Source: Rhizaria sp. SCN 62-66 (Eukaryota; Rhizaria, unplaced). Taken from it: DNA of 64,000 bases. The notes beneath the pieces are model-generated. The model worked only from the letters and a program-made list of their open reading frames with translations, was not told the DNA's origin and did not search any database. The translations under genes and the position numbers were made by a program. The DNA lies in NCBI GenBank assembly GCA_001724265.1, contig MEDY01000158.1, positions 1-64,000 on the forward strand, read 5' to 3'. Positions 45,885 through 56,545 of this stretch are shown piece after piece. Numbering within the stretch: position 1 is the stretch's first letter; the number at the start of each line of letters is the position of its first letter.

Positions 45885-46499
45885 ATGACGGACCAGCTGA
45901 CGCTGCCCGTCTCGGTCGTGACCAAGTTGCTTAAGTCCGGTCTGCCAGACGACATCGCGCTCGCAGGCGCGACGCGGACGATGTGCGCGCAGGCCACGGG
46001 TGTTTTTGTGTTGCACCTGACTGCCGCAGCGAGCGAGCGCGCGCGCAAGGCTAAGCGCGCGACTCTGAACGGCGACGACGTTCTGGGCGCAATTCAAGAG
46101 CTGGGCATGCCGGTTGTCGCTGCAGGGCTCGCGGCCTACGCGGAGGCCACACGGGGCGCTGCCGACGGGGCCAAGCGCGCGCGCACTGCTGCCGGGGCTG
46201 GTGCAGGCGTTGACGATGAAGAGGCTGACGTTGCGCTCGACGACGTTGACAACAACGACGACGACAACGATTACAACGAGCAAGAAAACAATGACGATGA
46301 GAACGATGATGCGGGCGCTGACAACGAGGAAGAAGAGGAAGAAGAGGAAGGTCAAGGCTCCACGCTGCCGATTGATCCCATGCCGTATAGCGACGACGAC
46401 GCTGGCGCTGGCGCTGGTGATGATGATGATGACAATAACAACGCTGGCTCCGAGGACGAAGGATATGGCGATGAGGGATACGGCGATGGTAACGATTGA
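45885..46499 (+). CDS. POLE3: Histone-fold protein like POLE3 / DPB4 / CHRAC17
   Basis: Histone-fold subunit of DNA polymerase epsilon and of the CHRAC chromatin remodeler; nuclear. 204 residues, TGA stop. The histone fold occupies about residues 3-85: LTLPVSVVTKLLKSGLPDD, then VFVLHLTAAASERARKAKRATLNGDDVLGAIQELGM, matching LPNAVITRIIKEALPDG and KRKTLNASDVLSAMEEM of the family. The remaining C-terminal 110 residues are Asp/Glu/Asn-rich, as in animal POLE3. The true start is the ATG at 45885; upstream in-frame codons are non-ATG. The partner POLE4/CHRAC15 is not in the window. Confidence 0.92.
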   Translation: MTDQLTLPVSVVTKLLKSGLPDDIALAGATRTMCAQATGVFVLHLTAAASERARKAKRATLNGDDVLGAIQELGMPVVAAGLAAYAEATRGAADGAKRARTAAGAGAGVDDEEADVALDDVDNNDDDNDYNEQENNDDENDDAGADNEEEEEEEEGQGSTLPIDPMPYSDDDAGAGAGDDDDDNNNAGSEDEGYGDEGYGDGND

Positions 46500-48013
46500 G
46501 CACGGCGACCGCTTGAATACTGTATTTGATACTGACTCCGTCTTGTTTGTGACGAATTAGCGCTTATGCGCACCTCTGTGCAGCTCCGGAAATGGCCATT
46601 GTTGCCAACGTAAAGACATTGACGTCGCAGCGGCTTCGCTGATACTACTTGTTCATAGGGCCGATGCTTGGCGAATCTCTCACTGATACTTAGATTACAT
46701 ATGAATACACTATCAACGTTCTTATAAACGCAACTATATCGTTTTAAGTCCTCCGGAGTCATTGCGAAAGCCTGGTGATACGCTCGTTGACATGGGCACG
46801 CGCGCTATTAAGTGGGATTGCAGAGCACAGAAAAATGAGCTCCAAGACAAAACAACATCGCGAAATATAGACATAAATACACCCGTAAACGCACCGTATA
46901 GCTCACAAAAGCAAGAGCCTTAACTAAAGCGCTCTAATGCAAATAACGCGACGCCTGACAAAGATCTGGCCCGTATGATGATTACCAAACAAGCATGCTT
47001 TAGGTAGGTCAAATGAGGGACTTATGTAGCGAAACTCAAGCGATGTATATATGCTACAATACCATATCCTTAAATGTGACATCATCATCATACATTCTGA
47101 TTTACTTACTCAAACGCCTCGTAATGTTCAAAAAACAAGTTGCAGAAACATAATCATCCGTCGCACTCGAACACGGATTTCTCACTGAATCCGTCGTCAA
47201 TAACAAAACTAATAGCAAGGCAGTGTTATCAAAGTCGCAAGGTAACAGAAATTAAGATCAGATGTGGGCCATACCTCGATATACCCCTTCAAGTCGCAAG
47301 AAAGATCCCCCATTTCACGATAGTGCGTTCGAAGGTGTGGCTGTGAGGTCCCACCAGTCGACCCCTTACAACACAGTCGTGCAGCGAGGGTAAATCTCCC
47401 GAAGCGTTGTGTGATCTGAAGTAACTCGGCCTTCCCGAAAGATTGATATGAGTTGCTAAAAGTGTCATGGCTCTCGCTGTGGTAATTTGCTCGGGCCGTC
47501 CTATGGTGCATTTGCAGTCGTATATCCTGATCTTCCGACCGTTCGAGGGCAGCCAGTCGCATCGTGTGGCGTTCAACGAGGGTGCTGCCGTCGCGACACG
47601 TTTCTGGCGCCCCCCGCGCTGGCGATCGTGCAAGGGACGCTTTGTGGACACAGCAGACTTCTTTATTTGCGTGATGATGTGCTTCGCAAACTGTATCTCC
47701 GATTGGTGGCTTCCCCAAGACGCCTCGCCGGTATGATTAGGCCCCTGCCAACCACGAACGCTGTGCTCGAGTGTAGCCACGTCGCTTGCGCTCGCGCGGC
47801 GCGATCCATGGTTCTTTACCGCCGCGTGGATATGCTCCAACTTGTAACACTTCTCTGCGTTGTATTCTCCCCACAATTTTTTTCGCTCACCGATTTGAAT
47901 CGCGTCTTTTCCCCTTTCTCTGCCCCGCTTGTGCGTGTGCCGTTCACTATGCCTCGCGCTGCCCCCACCTGCCCCTCCTTCGTCGCTCTCGTGCTCCCGC
48001 TACAGCAGTCGTT
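46500..48013. other. 1.5 kb intergenic region, POLE3-like to Rab8-like
   Basis: Weak ORFs are present on both strands (for example 47289-47876 minus, 195 codons) but they lack recognisable motifs and overlap each other. Composition is less GC-rich than the genes. No RNA gene recognised. Confidence 0.4.
47980..48005 (+). other. Candidate splice acceptor 8 nt before the Rab8-like start
   Basis: A C/T-rich run ends in tacag at 48005, then cagtcgtt and the ATG at 48014. No GTACG donor was noticed upstream. Confidence 0.5.
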
Positions 48014-48631
48014 ATGTCCCGCGCGGCCAGCTACGACGTTCTCATCAAGCTTCTGTTGATCGGCGATACGGGTGTCGGCAAGTCGTGCCTTCTGCTCCGC
48101 TTCTCCGACGACGCTTTCACCACGTCGTTCATTACCACGATCGGTATTGACTTCAAGATCAAGACCATCGACCTTGACGGCAAGCGCGTCAAGCTCCAGA
48201 TCTGGGACACTGCCGGCCAGGAGCGTTTCCGCACCATTACCACGGCCTACTACCGCGGCGCCATGGGCATCCTCCTCGTCTACGACGTCACCGACGAGCA
48301 GTCGTTCCAAAACATCCGCAACTGGATCCGCAACATCGAGCAGCACGCGTCGTCCGAGGTCGACAAGCTTCTCATCGGCAACAAGTGCGACATGGAGGGC
48401 GATAAGGTCGTCGAGCGTGCCCGCGCCCAGCGCCTCGCTGACGAGTACCACATCAAGCTGTTCGAGACCTCGGCCAAGAGCAACATCAACGTCACAGAGG
48501 CCTTCCTGTCCCTCACTCAGGACATCAAGCGCCGTCTTATCGACGCTCCCGCGCCCGCCGCGGCTCCCAGCAAGGTCAACATCGCCCAGCCCAACTCCGG
48601 CTCCTCTGGCGGTGGCTGCCCCTGCAAGTAA
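48014..48631 (+). CDS. RAB8: Rab8/Sec4-class small GTPase
   Basis: Controls secretory vesicle transport to the plasma membrane and, in ciliated cells, membrane traffic to the cilium. 205 residues, TAA stop. Nucleotide motifs: GDTGVGKS (17-24), WDTAGQE, NKCD and ETSAK. The switch region [38 protein letters not shown] and [20 protein letters not shown] are of Rab8/RabE type. The C-terminus is GGGCPCK: a CxC-like prenylation site followed by one extra Lys rather than ending at Cys. The start ATG 48014 gives the normal Rab N-terminus [17 protein letters not shown] role with the dynein and cilium of this organism is an inference. Confidence 0.95.
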   Translation: MSRAASYDVLIKLLLIGDTGVGKSCLLLRFSDDAFTTSFITTIGIDFKIKTIDLDGKRVKLQIWDTAGQERFRTITTAYYRGAMGILLVYDVTDEQSFQNIRNWIRNIEQHASSEVDKLLIGNKCDMEGDKVVERARAQRLADEYHIKLFETSAKSNINVTEAFLSLTQDIKRRLIDAPAPAAAPSKVNIAQPNSGSSGGGCPCK

Positions 48632-49960
48632 AGCATCCGCCGGGTAAACCGCGCGAACCGTGCAGGCAGCAACAACTCAACAGTCACCTAGTGCCTGCTG
48701 AGCAGCTTCTTTCGCGACTTTACTTTGCATAAGCTAAAGCATTGAGCACTGCTTTGCCGTGCTTTGCCTGGCTGTGACCTTTGTCCGTCTTTCTCTTACG
48801 TCCTCATATCTCAAACAATCAGTTCAGTGAGCCACGACGCCTAAACGCCCGCATCACAGCGTCAGTGCCAGCGTCTGCGTCTGCGTCTGCGTTAGTTGTC
48901 TGCGTGTAACTCTGTTGTACATGGGTGCTCGTGTGGCTTTGTGCGCGTGTGTGTATGTGTGTGTTGAATAAGTCAAACTATTTGTATTTGTATTGTATTA
49001 GAACACATCATCGTTACATACGCACGCAAGGGCTTGAGATACTTGTGTACAACACACACGACAACGAACACGCATGGGGCGGCTCCCTTTGTCGCTTCTT
49101 GAATATATTTTTTCCCGTCGACCATTTCGTTTCTCGGCATCCACCCGCGCGCGCGTGCAAACGCACTTGAGCCCGGCGCATTCACTGCAATCAAGGTGCT
49201 GCCGTTGCGCGTGCTGTGTTGTGATCGCTCACGTTGTTTTGACACATATGTGATCGATACACACGCTCGCACACGCGCACGCACACACACATTGCGCATG
49301 CGCTTGCTTTTGTGCATTTCGCTCGCGCGCTCGCTCTCTAGTCTGCCTGCGCTGTCTTGTCTGTCCTCTGTCTGTTCGTCCGTTGGCGTCGCTGTTGGTG
49401 GCCTCGGCCTCGGCGTGCGGCAGCGGCGGCGACGACGGTGGCTGTCGCAACTCACGGGCGGGCGCTGCACGCTTGTTGCGTCCGGCGTCTGCGCACCTCT
49501 ATTACTAGCAATACAGAATACCTTCTTTATAACTCTCCTTACTATCACAATCACAATTCAGTCGGCCAATAGATCTGTTCATACTTAAGCGCCTCAATTA
49601 TGTACGTTTTCATCGGTCGATATTATATGGTGTTGTTTGCAATGTAATTTGTTAGCAAGTGAGAAATACATGATTAATAGAGTCCATAGTTGTATTATTG
49701 CACTTAGGAGCTCTCGCTAAGAAACGGAAGAGTCTTTGTTTTGATTTGATATTGTTATTGTTATTATGGGGAGGTTGGCCCTCGCTTGCTTTGATTACCT
49801 GCTTGCATAACGAACGACAGTTAGATGAGGATAGATGTAGTAGAGAGTAGAGAAGAGTGAGGAGTGAGGAATGTGACTGGCTGCCTGATTGACAGTGAAA
49901 CAGGGTCGCCAGCGGTGCGTGCACACGCCCACACACGCCGAACGCCCCGCACAATCACAG

Positions 49961-50045
49961 CAGACAGACAGACAGACACACACACACACACAAACACTGA
50001 CACACAAACACATACTTACACACACCTACACACACAAACACAACA
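49961..50045. repeat. CA/CAGA-rich microsatellite
   Basis: Runs of caga and caca repeats with interruptions (acac, acaaac, acacct). Confidence 0.9.
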
Positions 50046-50361
50046 CTGCACACACTTTTCACACTCACTACATTACGCATTACAGCACAGCACAGCACAG
50101 CGCAGCACAGCACAGACATATCTGTGCGGCCACATGACACACGCTAAGAGCCGGATCACACTTATGAACTGGGCGACCCTGCAAAAGTACAGCACAGCAC
50201 AGTCTCGCACAGCAGCAGTACAGTCCGGCGGTCTTCGGCATCACGCTGCTGTTTTACACCGCACAGCAACGCGCCCCGCAGCAAAGCGGGATGACAGCGC
50301 CGCACGGACACAGAACGGATAGCGTTCGCACATATCATGTCAGCCATACCACGTGATAGCA

Positions 50362-50399
<38 letters not shown>

Positions 50400-50414
50400 A
50401 CACACACACACACA
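50362..50414. repeat. (CA)n dinucleotide microsatellite
   Basis: About 17-18 perfect CA units from 50362, a short tta interruption, then further CA units. Confidence 0.95.
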
Positions 50415-50731
50415 AAGAAAATGCACAGTGCACAGTGTCGTCGCTGGAGTCCGAACACGTTACACACTGCGCAGAGTAACACATCGCACGTGCACAGAAC
50501 GCCAAAACGCACGCGCAAGTGTACAAAGCCCACGGTTGCATGTTGTTTTTGCACAACGACGATGGCAGCCACCGCGCAGTACAGTAGTGCCGTTAGGTGA
50601 GTAAAAGCAGTGCAATCAAAAGCAGTGCCGAGCCGCGAGGGCGCGAGTGAATTCCGCGGCCCAAATGTGAGCCGCATCAACACCAGGAGTGAGACGGCAG
50701 TATGATGTAGCTGAATAAGTGTAAGTGTGTG

Positions 50732-50776
50732 TGAATGAATAAATGAATGAATGAATGAATGAATGAATGAATGAGT
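50732..50776. repeat. (AATG)n tetranucleotide microsatellite
   Basis: About ten units of gaat/aatg with one early interruption (aaat). Confidence 0.95.
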
Positions 50777-51917
50777 GAGTAAGCGCGAAACTGCGTGTGA
50801 GCACCACGTGTTTTTGTGAAGAGGAAGCAACGACAAACAGAGGCTTTAAACAAAAAGAAAAAAGAGAGACACATGAAAATAAAAAGCATACGATAGTAGA
50901 CGTATGGCGACACACTATTTGTGACATGCTAACACATAAAAACATATAAACACATGTTTCCCGCACCGCAAACCCGGCCTTCATGCAGACACAGCAACAC
51001 GGTGCAACACGCAACCTCACAATAAGCAGTAGCAGTAGCAGGAGTGGACGTGTGTGCACAAGACAGAAAGCTTGCGCAAACGGCGCAGTGTGTGTCGTGT
51101 TGAGCAAGGAAGGTGGGTGCACGCTGAGGATGACTGTGGGGACGCCAATGCGGGCAAACGAAAGCAGAGGCGGACATCAAAACAAAACATCATATGACTA
51201 TTACACACTAAAACAAAGTATAGATGCTAAGAGCAGCATCAAAATCAATGAAAAACAAAACGACACGAAATGAAACGAACGAACAGCTATACGTAGGTAG
51301 TCGGCCCCCTGCGGCGGCCGCGGCGGCAAAAACACGGAGGAAATATAGGGAAAACATCCGAGTTGGTGAAGCCAGCGAGCCAAGCAGCGGGGGACGGGGG
51401 CAAGGGGGGTGAGTAGAGGGGGAAGCGGGGCAGCGCGCGGTGGGGAGCAGGAGTAGCAATGAGGCTAATGTCGCTGCACACACGTGGTGCCCGTCCAGTC
51501 TGTGTCTCATTTCTATCTCTCTCTCATTCTAAATCTTTCGGGGCCATGTGCGGCGAAGCAAATGCAGCATGCATAGCGCCGCAGACGTAGACGAGAGACA
51601 AAGAGACTGAGAGAAGAAGAGGTAGAGAGAGACAAAGACGAAGTAGTGAATGAAGTGGCGCGAAGCCACAATTACAGGACGCAGAGACCAGATAAATTAG
51701 AAGAAGAGAATTGAGACAGTCTGGAAGCAGAATAAGCAAGCGAGTGCGATTGATTGCAAGCGCGTTGTCTGTCTGCTGTCGGTGAACGCGTCACTTAGTT
51801 AAGACGCAGAAACACAAACAGACAGACATACTGACGCGATTATCACACTCACTGAGTAGCTGCGACCGTGAAGTAAGTACTCTTATCTTGTCTCGTACAT
51901 GTCTTATTCTTCTGCGC

Positions 51918-52988
51918 TTACGCCCAGACCTTAAGGACAGTGTCCCAGGAGCCGGTACAAAGCGCCTTGCCGTCGTTGTTGACGCCCAGGCACGACACGC
52001 GGTTGTCGTGGCCCATCGTGTGAATCAGCGAACCGTGCGCCGTGTCCCACGCGTAGCAGTGGTGGTCGTCGTAGCCAGCAAAGAGCACCTTGCCGGTGTG
52101 GGAGAAGGCGACGGAAGTGATGCCGCAAAGGATCTTGTCCGAGGAGTAGCGGTTGATCTGTGAGATAGCGCGCACGTCAAAGAGACGGCACGTCGAGTCG
52201 TCGGAGCCGGTCGCGAAGGCGTTGCCGTCGGGGAAAAACGCGACAGAGTTGACATCGGACTGGTGGCCGCGGAAGGTCTTGATGCAAGACGACGTGTTGC
52301 CACCGCGCGGGGGCGCGCGCATGTCCCAAAGCTTGGCCGAGGCGTCGACGGAGCCGGAGACGAAAGTGTTGCCGTGGATCGACACAGACATGACGTCGCC
52401 GTAGTGGCCCTGGTACACCTGCACAGCGGTGCGCTTGTTGATGTCCCAGAGCATGCAGGTCGAGTCACCGGAGGACGTGAGGATCTCGTTGTCGTTAACG
52501 AAGCGGCAGCACGAGAGATAACCCTCGTGATTCTGCAGCTCGGCAGACGCGTTAATGCGGACGTCAGCAGAAGTCACGGAGGCGTCCTTGAGTTTGTACA
52601 CGGAGCAGAGGTTGTCGAGGCCACCGCAGGCAACAAGGGAACCTGACTGCGAGTACGCGCAGGTCATAACCCAGGAGGAGCGGAGGTGGATGGCAAAGAG
52701 CTTATTGGAAGTGAAGGCATTCCAGATAATGAGCTTGCCGTCCTGGGAAGCAGAGACGAGGTTGTGGGCAACGGCGGGGGACCACTGCATTGCGTAAATC
52801 TTGCCGAAGTGGCCGCGCAGCGTGCGCTTGATAGCCATCTTGCACTCCATGCGCGGCGTGGCGCGCTGCGAGGCCTGGATCTGAAGAGCGGGGTGGTTGT
52901 CCGCCTCCTCAGCCTTGGCCTCGATTTGCGCCTGCATCTGTTCGATGGCGTGCCGGCAGCGGTTCACCATTCCCTGAATATCAGCCAT
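51918..52988 (-). CDS. GNB: Heterotrimeric G protein beta subunit
   Basis: Gbeta, the seven-bladed WD40 partner of Ggamma and Galpha in receptor signalling at the plasma membrane. 356 residues, TAA stop, close to the usual 340. The N-terminal helix (about residues 5-35, [21 protein letters not shown]) is the Ggamma-binding coiled coil. WD repeats follow with clear signatures: [85 protein letters not shown] and [13 protein letters not shown] at the C-terminus. The start MADIQGMV has a good context; in-frame codons upstream lie in a pyrimidine tract plus cacag, so they are probably not translated. Confidence 0.96.
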   Translation of the reverse strand: MADIQGMVNRCRHAIEQMQAQIEAKAEEADNHPALQIQASQRATPRMECKMAIKRTLRGHFGKIYAMQWSPAVAHNLVSASQDGKLIIWNAFTSNKLFAIHLRSSWVMTCAYSQSGSLVACGGLDNLCSVYKLKDASVTSADVRINASAELQNHEGYLSCCRFVNDNEILTSSGDSTCMLWDINKRTAVQVYQGHYGDVMSVSIHGNTFVSGSVDASAKLWDMRAPPRGGNTSSCIKTFRGHQSDVNSVAFFPDGNAFATGSDDSTCRLFDVRAISQINRYSSDKILCGITSVAFSHTGKVLFAGYDDHHCYAWDTAHGSLIHTMGHDNRVSCLGVNNDGKALCTGSWDTVLKVWA

Positions 52989-52996
52989 GGTGGTGC

Positions 52997-53025
52997 CTGT
53001 GGGGAAGAAAAAGAAAGGGCAGCGA
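52997..53025 (-). other. Candidate splice acceptor 8 nt before the G-beta start
   Basis: On the minus strand a C/T-rich run (ctttctttttcttcccc) ends in acag, then gcaccacc and ATG. No GTACG donor was noticed upstream to 53400. Confidence 0.6.
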
Positions 53026-53184
53026 GAGGGCAAGGCGTGGCAAGAAAAGAATAGCGGCGTGAGGACGAGAGAAGCGGAGCAAATGAGCCGGATGAAGGGG
53101 ACGCGAGAGCTAGGTCGAGGGGGGCTCCGGCCCCCCCCCTCTGAGACTAGGTCACGAACGCGGCAGATACCGCGCGCTGGTATC

Positions 53185-53235
53185 ACTGCAGCGCAGCTGG
53201 GTCGGCATGCCCGATTATCTGGCATGCGCTGCAGT
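53185..53235. repeat. Perfect 11-bp inverted repeat with 29-base loop
   Basis: Arms 53185-53195 (actgcagcgca) and 53225-53235 (tgcgctgcagt) are exact reverse complements. The loop holds cggcatgcccg, itself palindromic around gcatgc. Non-coding, about 200 bp upstream of the G-beta start. Confidence 0.9.
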
Positions 53236-54205
53236 CGCGCTGAGCAACGCCCCAAGAAAACAACGAAGCCCCGGCCGCGCCAGAGGTCTGAAGTAGGACC
53301 CGCCCCAGAGGGCTCGTCACTGCTGTGTGAATCCTCTAGGGGCATACATTTTAGGGATATTCGATCTCTAGGAAGCCGCTGTGCCTAAAGAAGTAATAAA
53401 AATGCAAATAAAAGACACGAAACAGTTTACACAAAAATTGAATGCTCTCCAAACGGCCTCACCACGCCTAAATGTCATCTGCAAGCCTGCCCATTGAGTT
53501 TGGGCTTGCTTGACGGCCGGCCCTTAGACTGTTTTTTTCGGTCCACTCTGGTCAGGCTTCGGTCCTCGTCGTTCGGCGATTCAGTGGGGTGCTTTCTTTG
53601 GTGGGACTAAAATATTATTATCGGAGGTATGATCGCCTCAAAAACGCTTCATTTTGAAATATATTATTTGCGAGATGAGTGTATATGTTGTGCTCGCAAT
53701 TTTAAATTCGAGCAGAGTGAATCCATTACGAGTTGCGAGTCAACTCAATGCATCCGTTCTTTCAGAAAAGTAACCAAGCTGAGCTAGAAAATATATCACT
53801 CCAACGTTGTATAATAGGGAGAAATAGATGTCATGAGATGAACATTGAGCCATGAGAGGTATGTATTGGTGTGAGCATCCAATAAATTACGAAGTTGCCT
53901 ACTTCCAGAAAGCAACACCTAAAGCACCTGCCACCGCGAAACGCGCAGGCTTGTGCTTCAGGAAGAAAGATGACCACTTCCCCAGCGACAACACACGAGT
54001 ATGCGCGCATAGAGAGATGTCACCTCGGGGAGGATATTGAGCAGAAGACGTGGTTGCTACACCACGTCGTCGACGTCATCACCGCGCTAGTTTAACTTTA
54101 ACACTCTTTTGTCAGCTCCCAACACACTACGGTGGATGAGACCGGCATGCCAGGAGTGTTATGAAGACAGAGAGTGATGATAGTTAGTTAGGGGAGGCAA
54201 ATAAC

Positions 54206-55129
54206 TTACTGCTTGTTGTCCTTGAAGGTGGCGATGTACCACTTCTGGACGGCATCGAAGCCCGCGAGCACACCGGCACCGGCAACACCACGGAGGATGT
54301 TGGCACCAGCACCCTTCATGAAGGCGGAAGCACCGTCCTTCTTGAGGATCTGAATACCGCAGTCAATGGAGTTCTTGTACTTGGCACCAGAGCCGACGGT
54401 CATCATCATGCGACGGCGGATGGTGTCGAGGGGGTACGACAGGAGGCCGGAGACGACGGTGACACCGTAAGCGAGGCAGAAGGAGAGGAAGACGGAGGCA
54501 TCCTTGCCGAGGAGGAGGGGGCGGAGGGTGTCGTAGAGGCCGAAGTAGAAGCCACGGTAGACGATGATACCAACGCACGAGATGACGAAGCCACGGTAGA
54601 GGCCGGCAATACCGTCGGTGGCGAGGGTCTTCTTGTAGACGTCAACGAGGCCGTTGTACTGGCGCTCGCCGCCCTTGGACTTAACGTCGGAGGCAAGACG
54701 GGTACGGGCGAAGTCGAGGGAGTAGACGAAAGCCAGGGAGAGGGCACCAGCAGCACCGCCGGAGGCGATGTTCTTGGCGAGCTTGGACGCAGTGGACTCG
54801 TTCTTCTTGGTGGCGAACATCTCCTTGATGGTGTCCTTGAAGGCGAAGTTCAGGGCCTGGGTGGGGAAGTAACGGACGACGTTAGCAGTGTTGCCGCGCC
54901 AGAAGGAGGAGAGACCCTCAGTCTTCATGGTGTGGGTGGTGCAAGCCCAGACACCGCCGTAGGACTTCTCGAGACGGCCAGACTTGATCATCTCAGCCTC
55001 GTTCTGGACGAGGAGCTTCACGCGCTCGATGGGAGCAGCGACGGTCTTGGCAGCGATGGCCGCAGCACCGGAGAGAAGGAAGTTCTCAAGGAAGCTGAGC
55101 TTGGAGGAAGAAGCAAGAGACTCACTCAT
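54206..55129 (-). CDS. ANT: Mitochondrial ADP/ATP carrier
   Basis: Exchanges matrix ATP for cytosolic ADP across the mitochondrial inner membrane. 307 residues, single exon, TAA stop. Three carrier repeats with six TM helices: repeat signatures [20 protein letters not shown] and [11 protein letters not shown]. The nucleotide-specific RRRMMM motif is present (about residue 235), as is the family start [22 protein letters not shown]. The start is set at ATG 55129 ([10 protein letters not shown]); an in-frame upstream ATG would add 10 residues and cross the acceptor-like tccag at 55135-55137. Codon choice is strongly biased, as expected for a highly expressed gene. Confidence 0.97.
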   Translation of the reverse strand: MSESLASSSKLSFLENFLLSGAAAIAAKTVAAPIERVKLLVQNEAEMIKSGRLEKSYGGVWACTTHTMKTEGLSSFWRGNTANVVRYFPTQALNFAFKDTIKEMFATKKNESTASKLAKNIASGGAAGALSLAFVYSLDFARTRLASDVKSKGGERQYNGLVDVYKKTLATDGIAGLYRGFVISCVGIIVYRGFYFGLYDTLRPLLLGKDASVFLSFCLAYGVTVVSGLLSYPLDTIRRRMMMTVGSGAKYKNSIDCGIQILKKDGASAFMKGAGANILRGVAGAGVLAGFDAVQKWYIATFKDNKQ

Positions 55130-55862
55130 GGCGACTGGACAGAGCAACGTAGCAAGCAAAGAAACAAAGAAATGGTGAGGAGGACAAGCTAGGGTGAGCG
55201 GAGTTTTTGGGCGCGGACGAGATCTCCGGGGGCATCAAACGCGGTGGATAAAACGAAAAAACAAGTGCGCAATGGGGTTTCGCGGAGAAACACCCGTGGG
55301 CTGCGCTACATGAAAGACAGACACGCTTTGACAGCGTGTGAACACGGTTTTCGCCGCGAAACTTAAATTGATGACAGGCCGAAGTAGGGGACGCGGTCGG
55401 GCCGCCACGGAGACGTCGCGAATAGGCAACATTGCGAACCAAGCAAGAAAAATGAATCACGAAACAAATACGTGGCAACGCGGGCCACCGTAATTGCGCA
55501 TCTGCAATCTCTAAGACTGCGCGGGGCGTTCGCTTTGTTCGCTGCGAAAGAAGCGACGAGTCCGTCCTCTGTCTCGCCTCCCCGCTCTGCCGGGGCTAAG
55601 GGCTCGACCCCTTAGACGGTCGCTCACCAGATGACCGTGAGCAGCGTCTGCTGACTGCAACTTGTGGCTTAGATTTGGGGTTATTCAACTGATATCAAAG
55701 TACTATCTATGAAGATACTTCTCATGAATATAGGAACAATGCAGTTTGGTCTGTATTTTTGTTAACTTAAATCTGAAAGGGAGCATATCACCAAACGCAG
55801 AGACACTGGGACCGGGCTCGGCCAACTTGACGCGCCCTCTGTAACGCGCTTTTCCGGCCAAC
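55130..55862. other. Intergenic region, ADP/ATP carrier upstream and Pro/Tyr-rich gene downstream
   Basis: Contains the candidate acceptor for the carrier gene (55135-55165, minus) and its promoter. No other gene seen. Confidence 0.4.
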
Positions 55863-56510
55863 TTAGACGTAATAATACCCGTATGCAGGCTGGACGCTGC
55901 GGTATGTCACCGGCACGTAGCGGTACCCACTGCGGTAGTTGTAGTTGCGAGGCTGTGTGTTCGTGTTGTAGTAGATGTTACCGCGAGTGCGATAACGCAC
56001 CGGACCAGGGCCTGGAGCTGGGCCAGGAGCGGGCGGGCGCGGACGCGGGTTGGGACGCCAGTGGGGCGGGAAAAACGGCCACGGACCGGGCCCGGGCGCG
56101 GGCGCGGGGGGACGTGGCCGCGGCGGCTGCGGCTGCGGGGGAGCGCGCTGGGTGCAGAGGCGCTGCAGCTGGAAAGGGTTCATCGAGCGGCATGTTAGAT
56201 ACGGCTCGAAACCGCGCTGGCAGCAGTACCGCGGGTCGATCGGCTGCGAGAGGTCCACGGGGGCCGGCGCCGGGGCCGGGGCAGGCTCGGGAGCGGGCTC
56301 AGGGGCCGGAGTAGGAGTGTCGGTTTCCGTCTCGTCGGGAGTTGCGGTCTCATCAGTGGTGTCTGACGACAAGGGGGCGGGAACCTCCTCGCCGAGGCCC
56401 TCGTTGCGGTGCTTGAGCGAGGGGTCCGCTGAGTCGAGCGCGGTGGCGGAGAGCACAGCGACCGCGAGGGTCGCGAGCAAGAGCAGGAGCGTCAGGCGTG
56501 AGCGGGCCAT
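55863..56510 (-). CDS. Secreted Pro-rich protein with Tyr-rich tail
   Basis: 215 residues, single exon, TAA stop. A classic signal peptide (MARSRLTLLLLLATLAVAVLSATA) leads into an acidic Thr/Glu stretch and a PAPEPAPEPAPAPAP repeat (about 65-85). A short Cys-containing module follows (RYCCQRGFEPYLTCRSM, then LCTQRAPP; four Cys), then a second Pro/Arg/Gly region (PRPRPPAPGPAP). The last 45 residues are Tyr/Asn/Arg-rich (YYNTNTQPRNYNYRSG, ending YGYYYV). No family recognised. The layout suggests a secreted or cell-surface structural protein; cross-linking through Tyr is an inference. The ATG lies 1 nt after a cacag that follows a C/T-rich run. Confidence 0.75.
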   Translation of the reverse strand: MARSRLTLLLLLATLAVAVLSATALDSADPSLKHRNEGLGEEVPAPLSSDTTDETATPDETETDTPTPAPEPAPEPAPAPAPAPVDLSQPIDPRYCCQRGFEPYLTCRSMNPFQLQRLCTQRAPPQPQPPRPRPPAPAPGPGPWPFFPPHWRPNPRPRPPAPGPAPGPGPVRYRTRGNIYYNTNTQPRNYNYRSGYRYVPVTYRSVQPAYGYYYV

Positions 56511-56511
56511 G

Positions 56512-56545
56512 CTGTGCGAGAGAGTGGGATAGGACGCGAACAGAA
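56512..56545 (-). other. Candidate splice acceptor 1 nt before the Pro/Tyr-rich protein start
   Basis: On the minus strand tcctatcccactctctcg runs into cacag, then c and ATG. No GTACG donor was noticed upstream. Confidence 0.55.

Larger units (their letters stand above)
48632..51917. other. 3.3 kb gene-free stretch rich in microsatellites
   Basis: Convergent spacer between Rab8-like (+) and G-beta (-), about three times larger than most other spacers here. It holds CA/GT and AATG microsatellites, CAGCA runs (about 50085-50115) and purine-rich DNA (51580-51640). ORFs inside are translations of simple repeats. No gene, tRNA or rRNA was recognised. Confidence 0.6.
52989..54205. other. 1.2 kb intergenic region upstream of G-beta
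   Basis: Contains the G-beta upstream acceptor-like tract (52997-53025), an 11-bp inverted repeat (53185-53235), a C9 run (53130-53140) and AT-rich DNA after 53380. No gene recognised. Confidence 0.4.

Noticed and set aside
47289-47876. 195-codon minus-strand ORF upstream of Rab8
   Set aside because: No recognisable motif, overlaps competing ORFs on the other strand, and extends into the Rab8 upstream region. Possibly a decayed gene, but unsupported.
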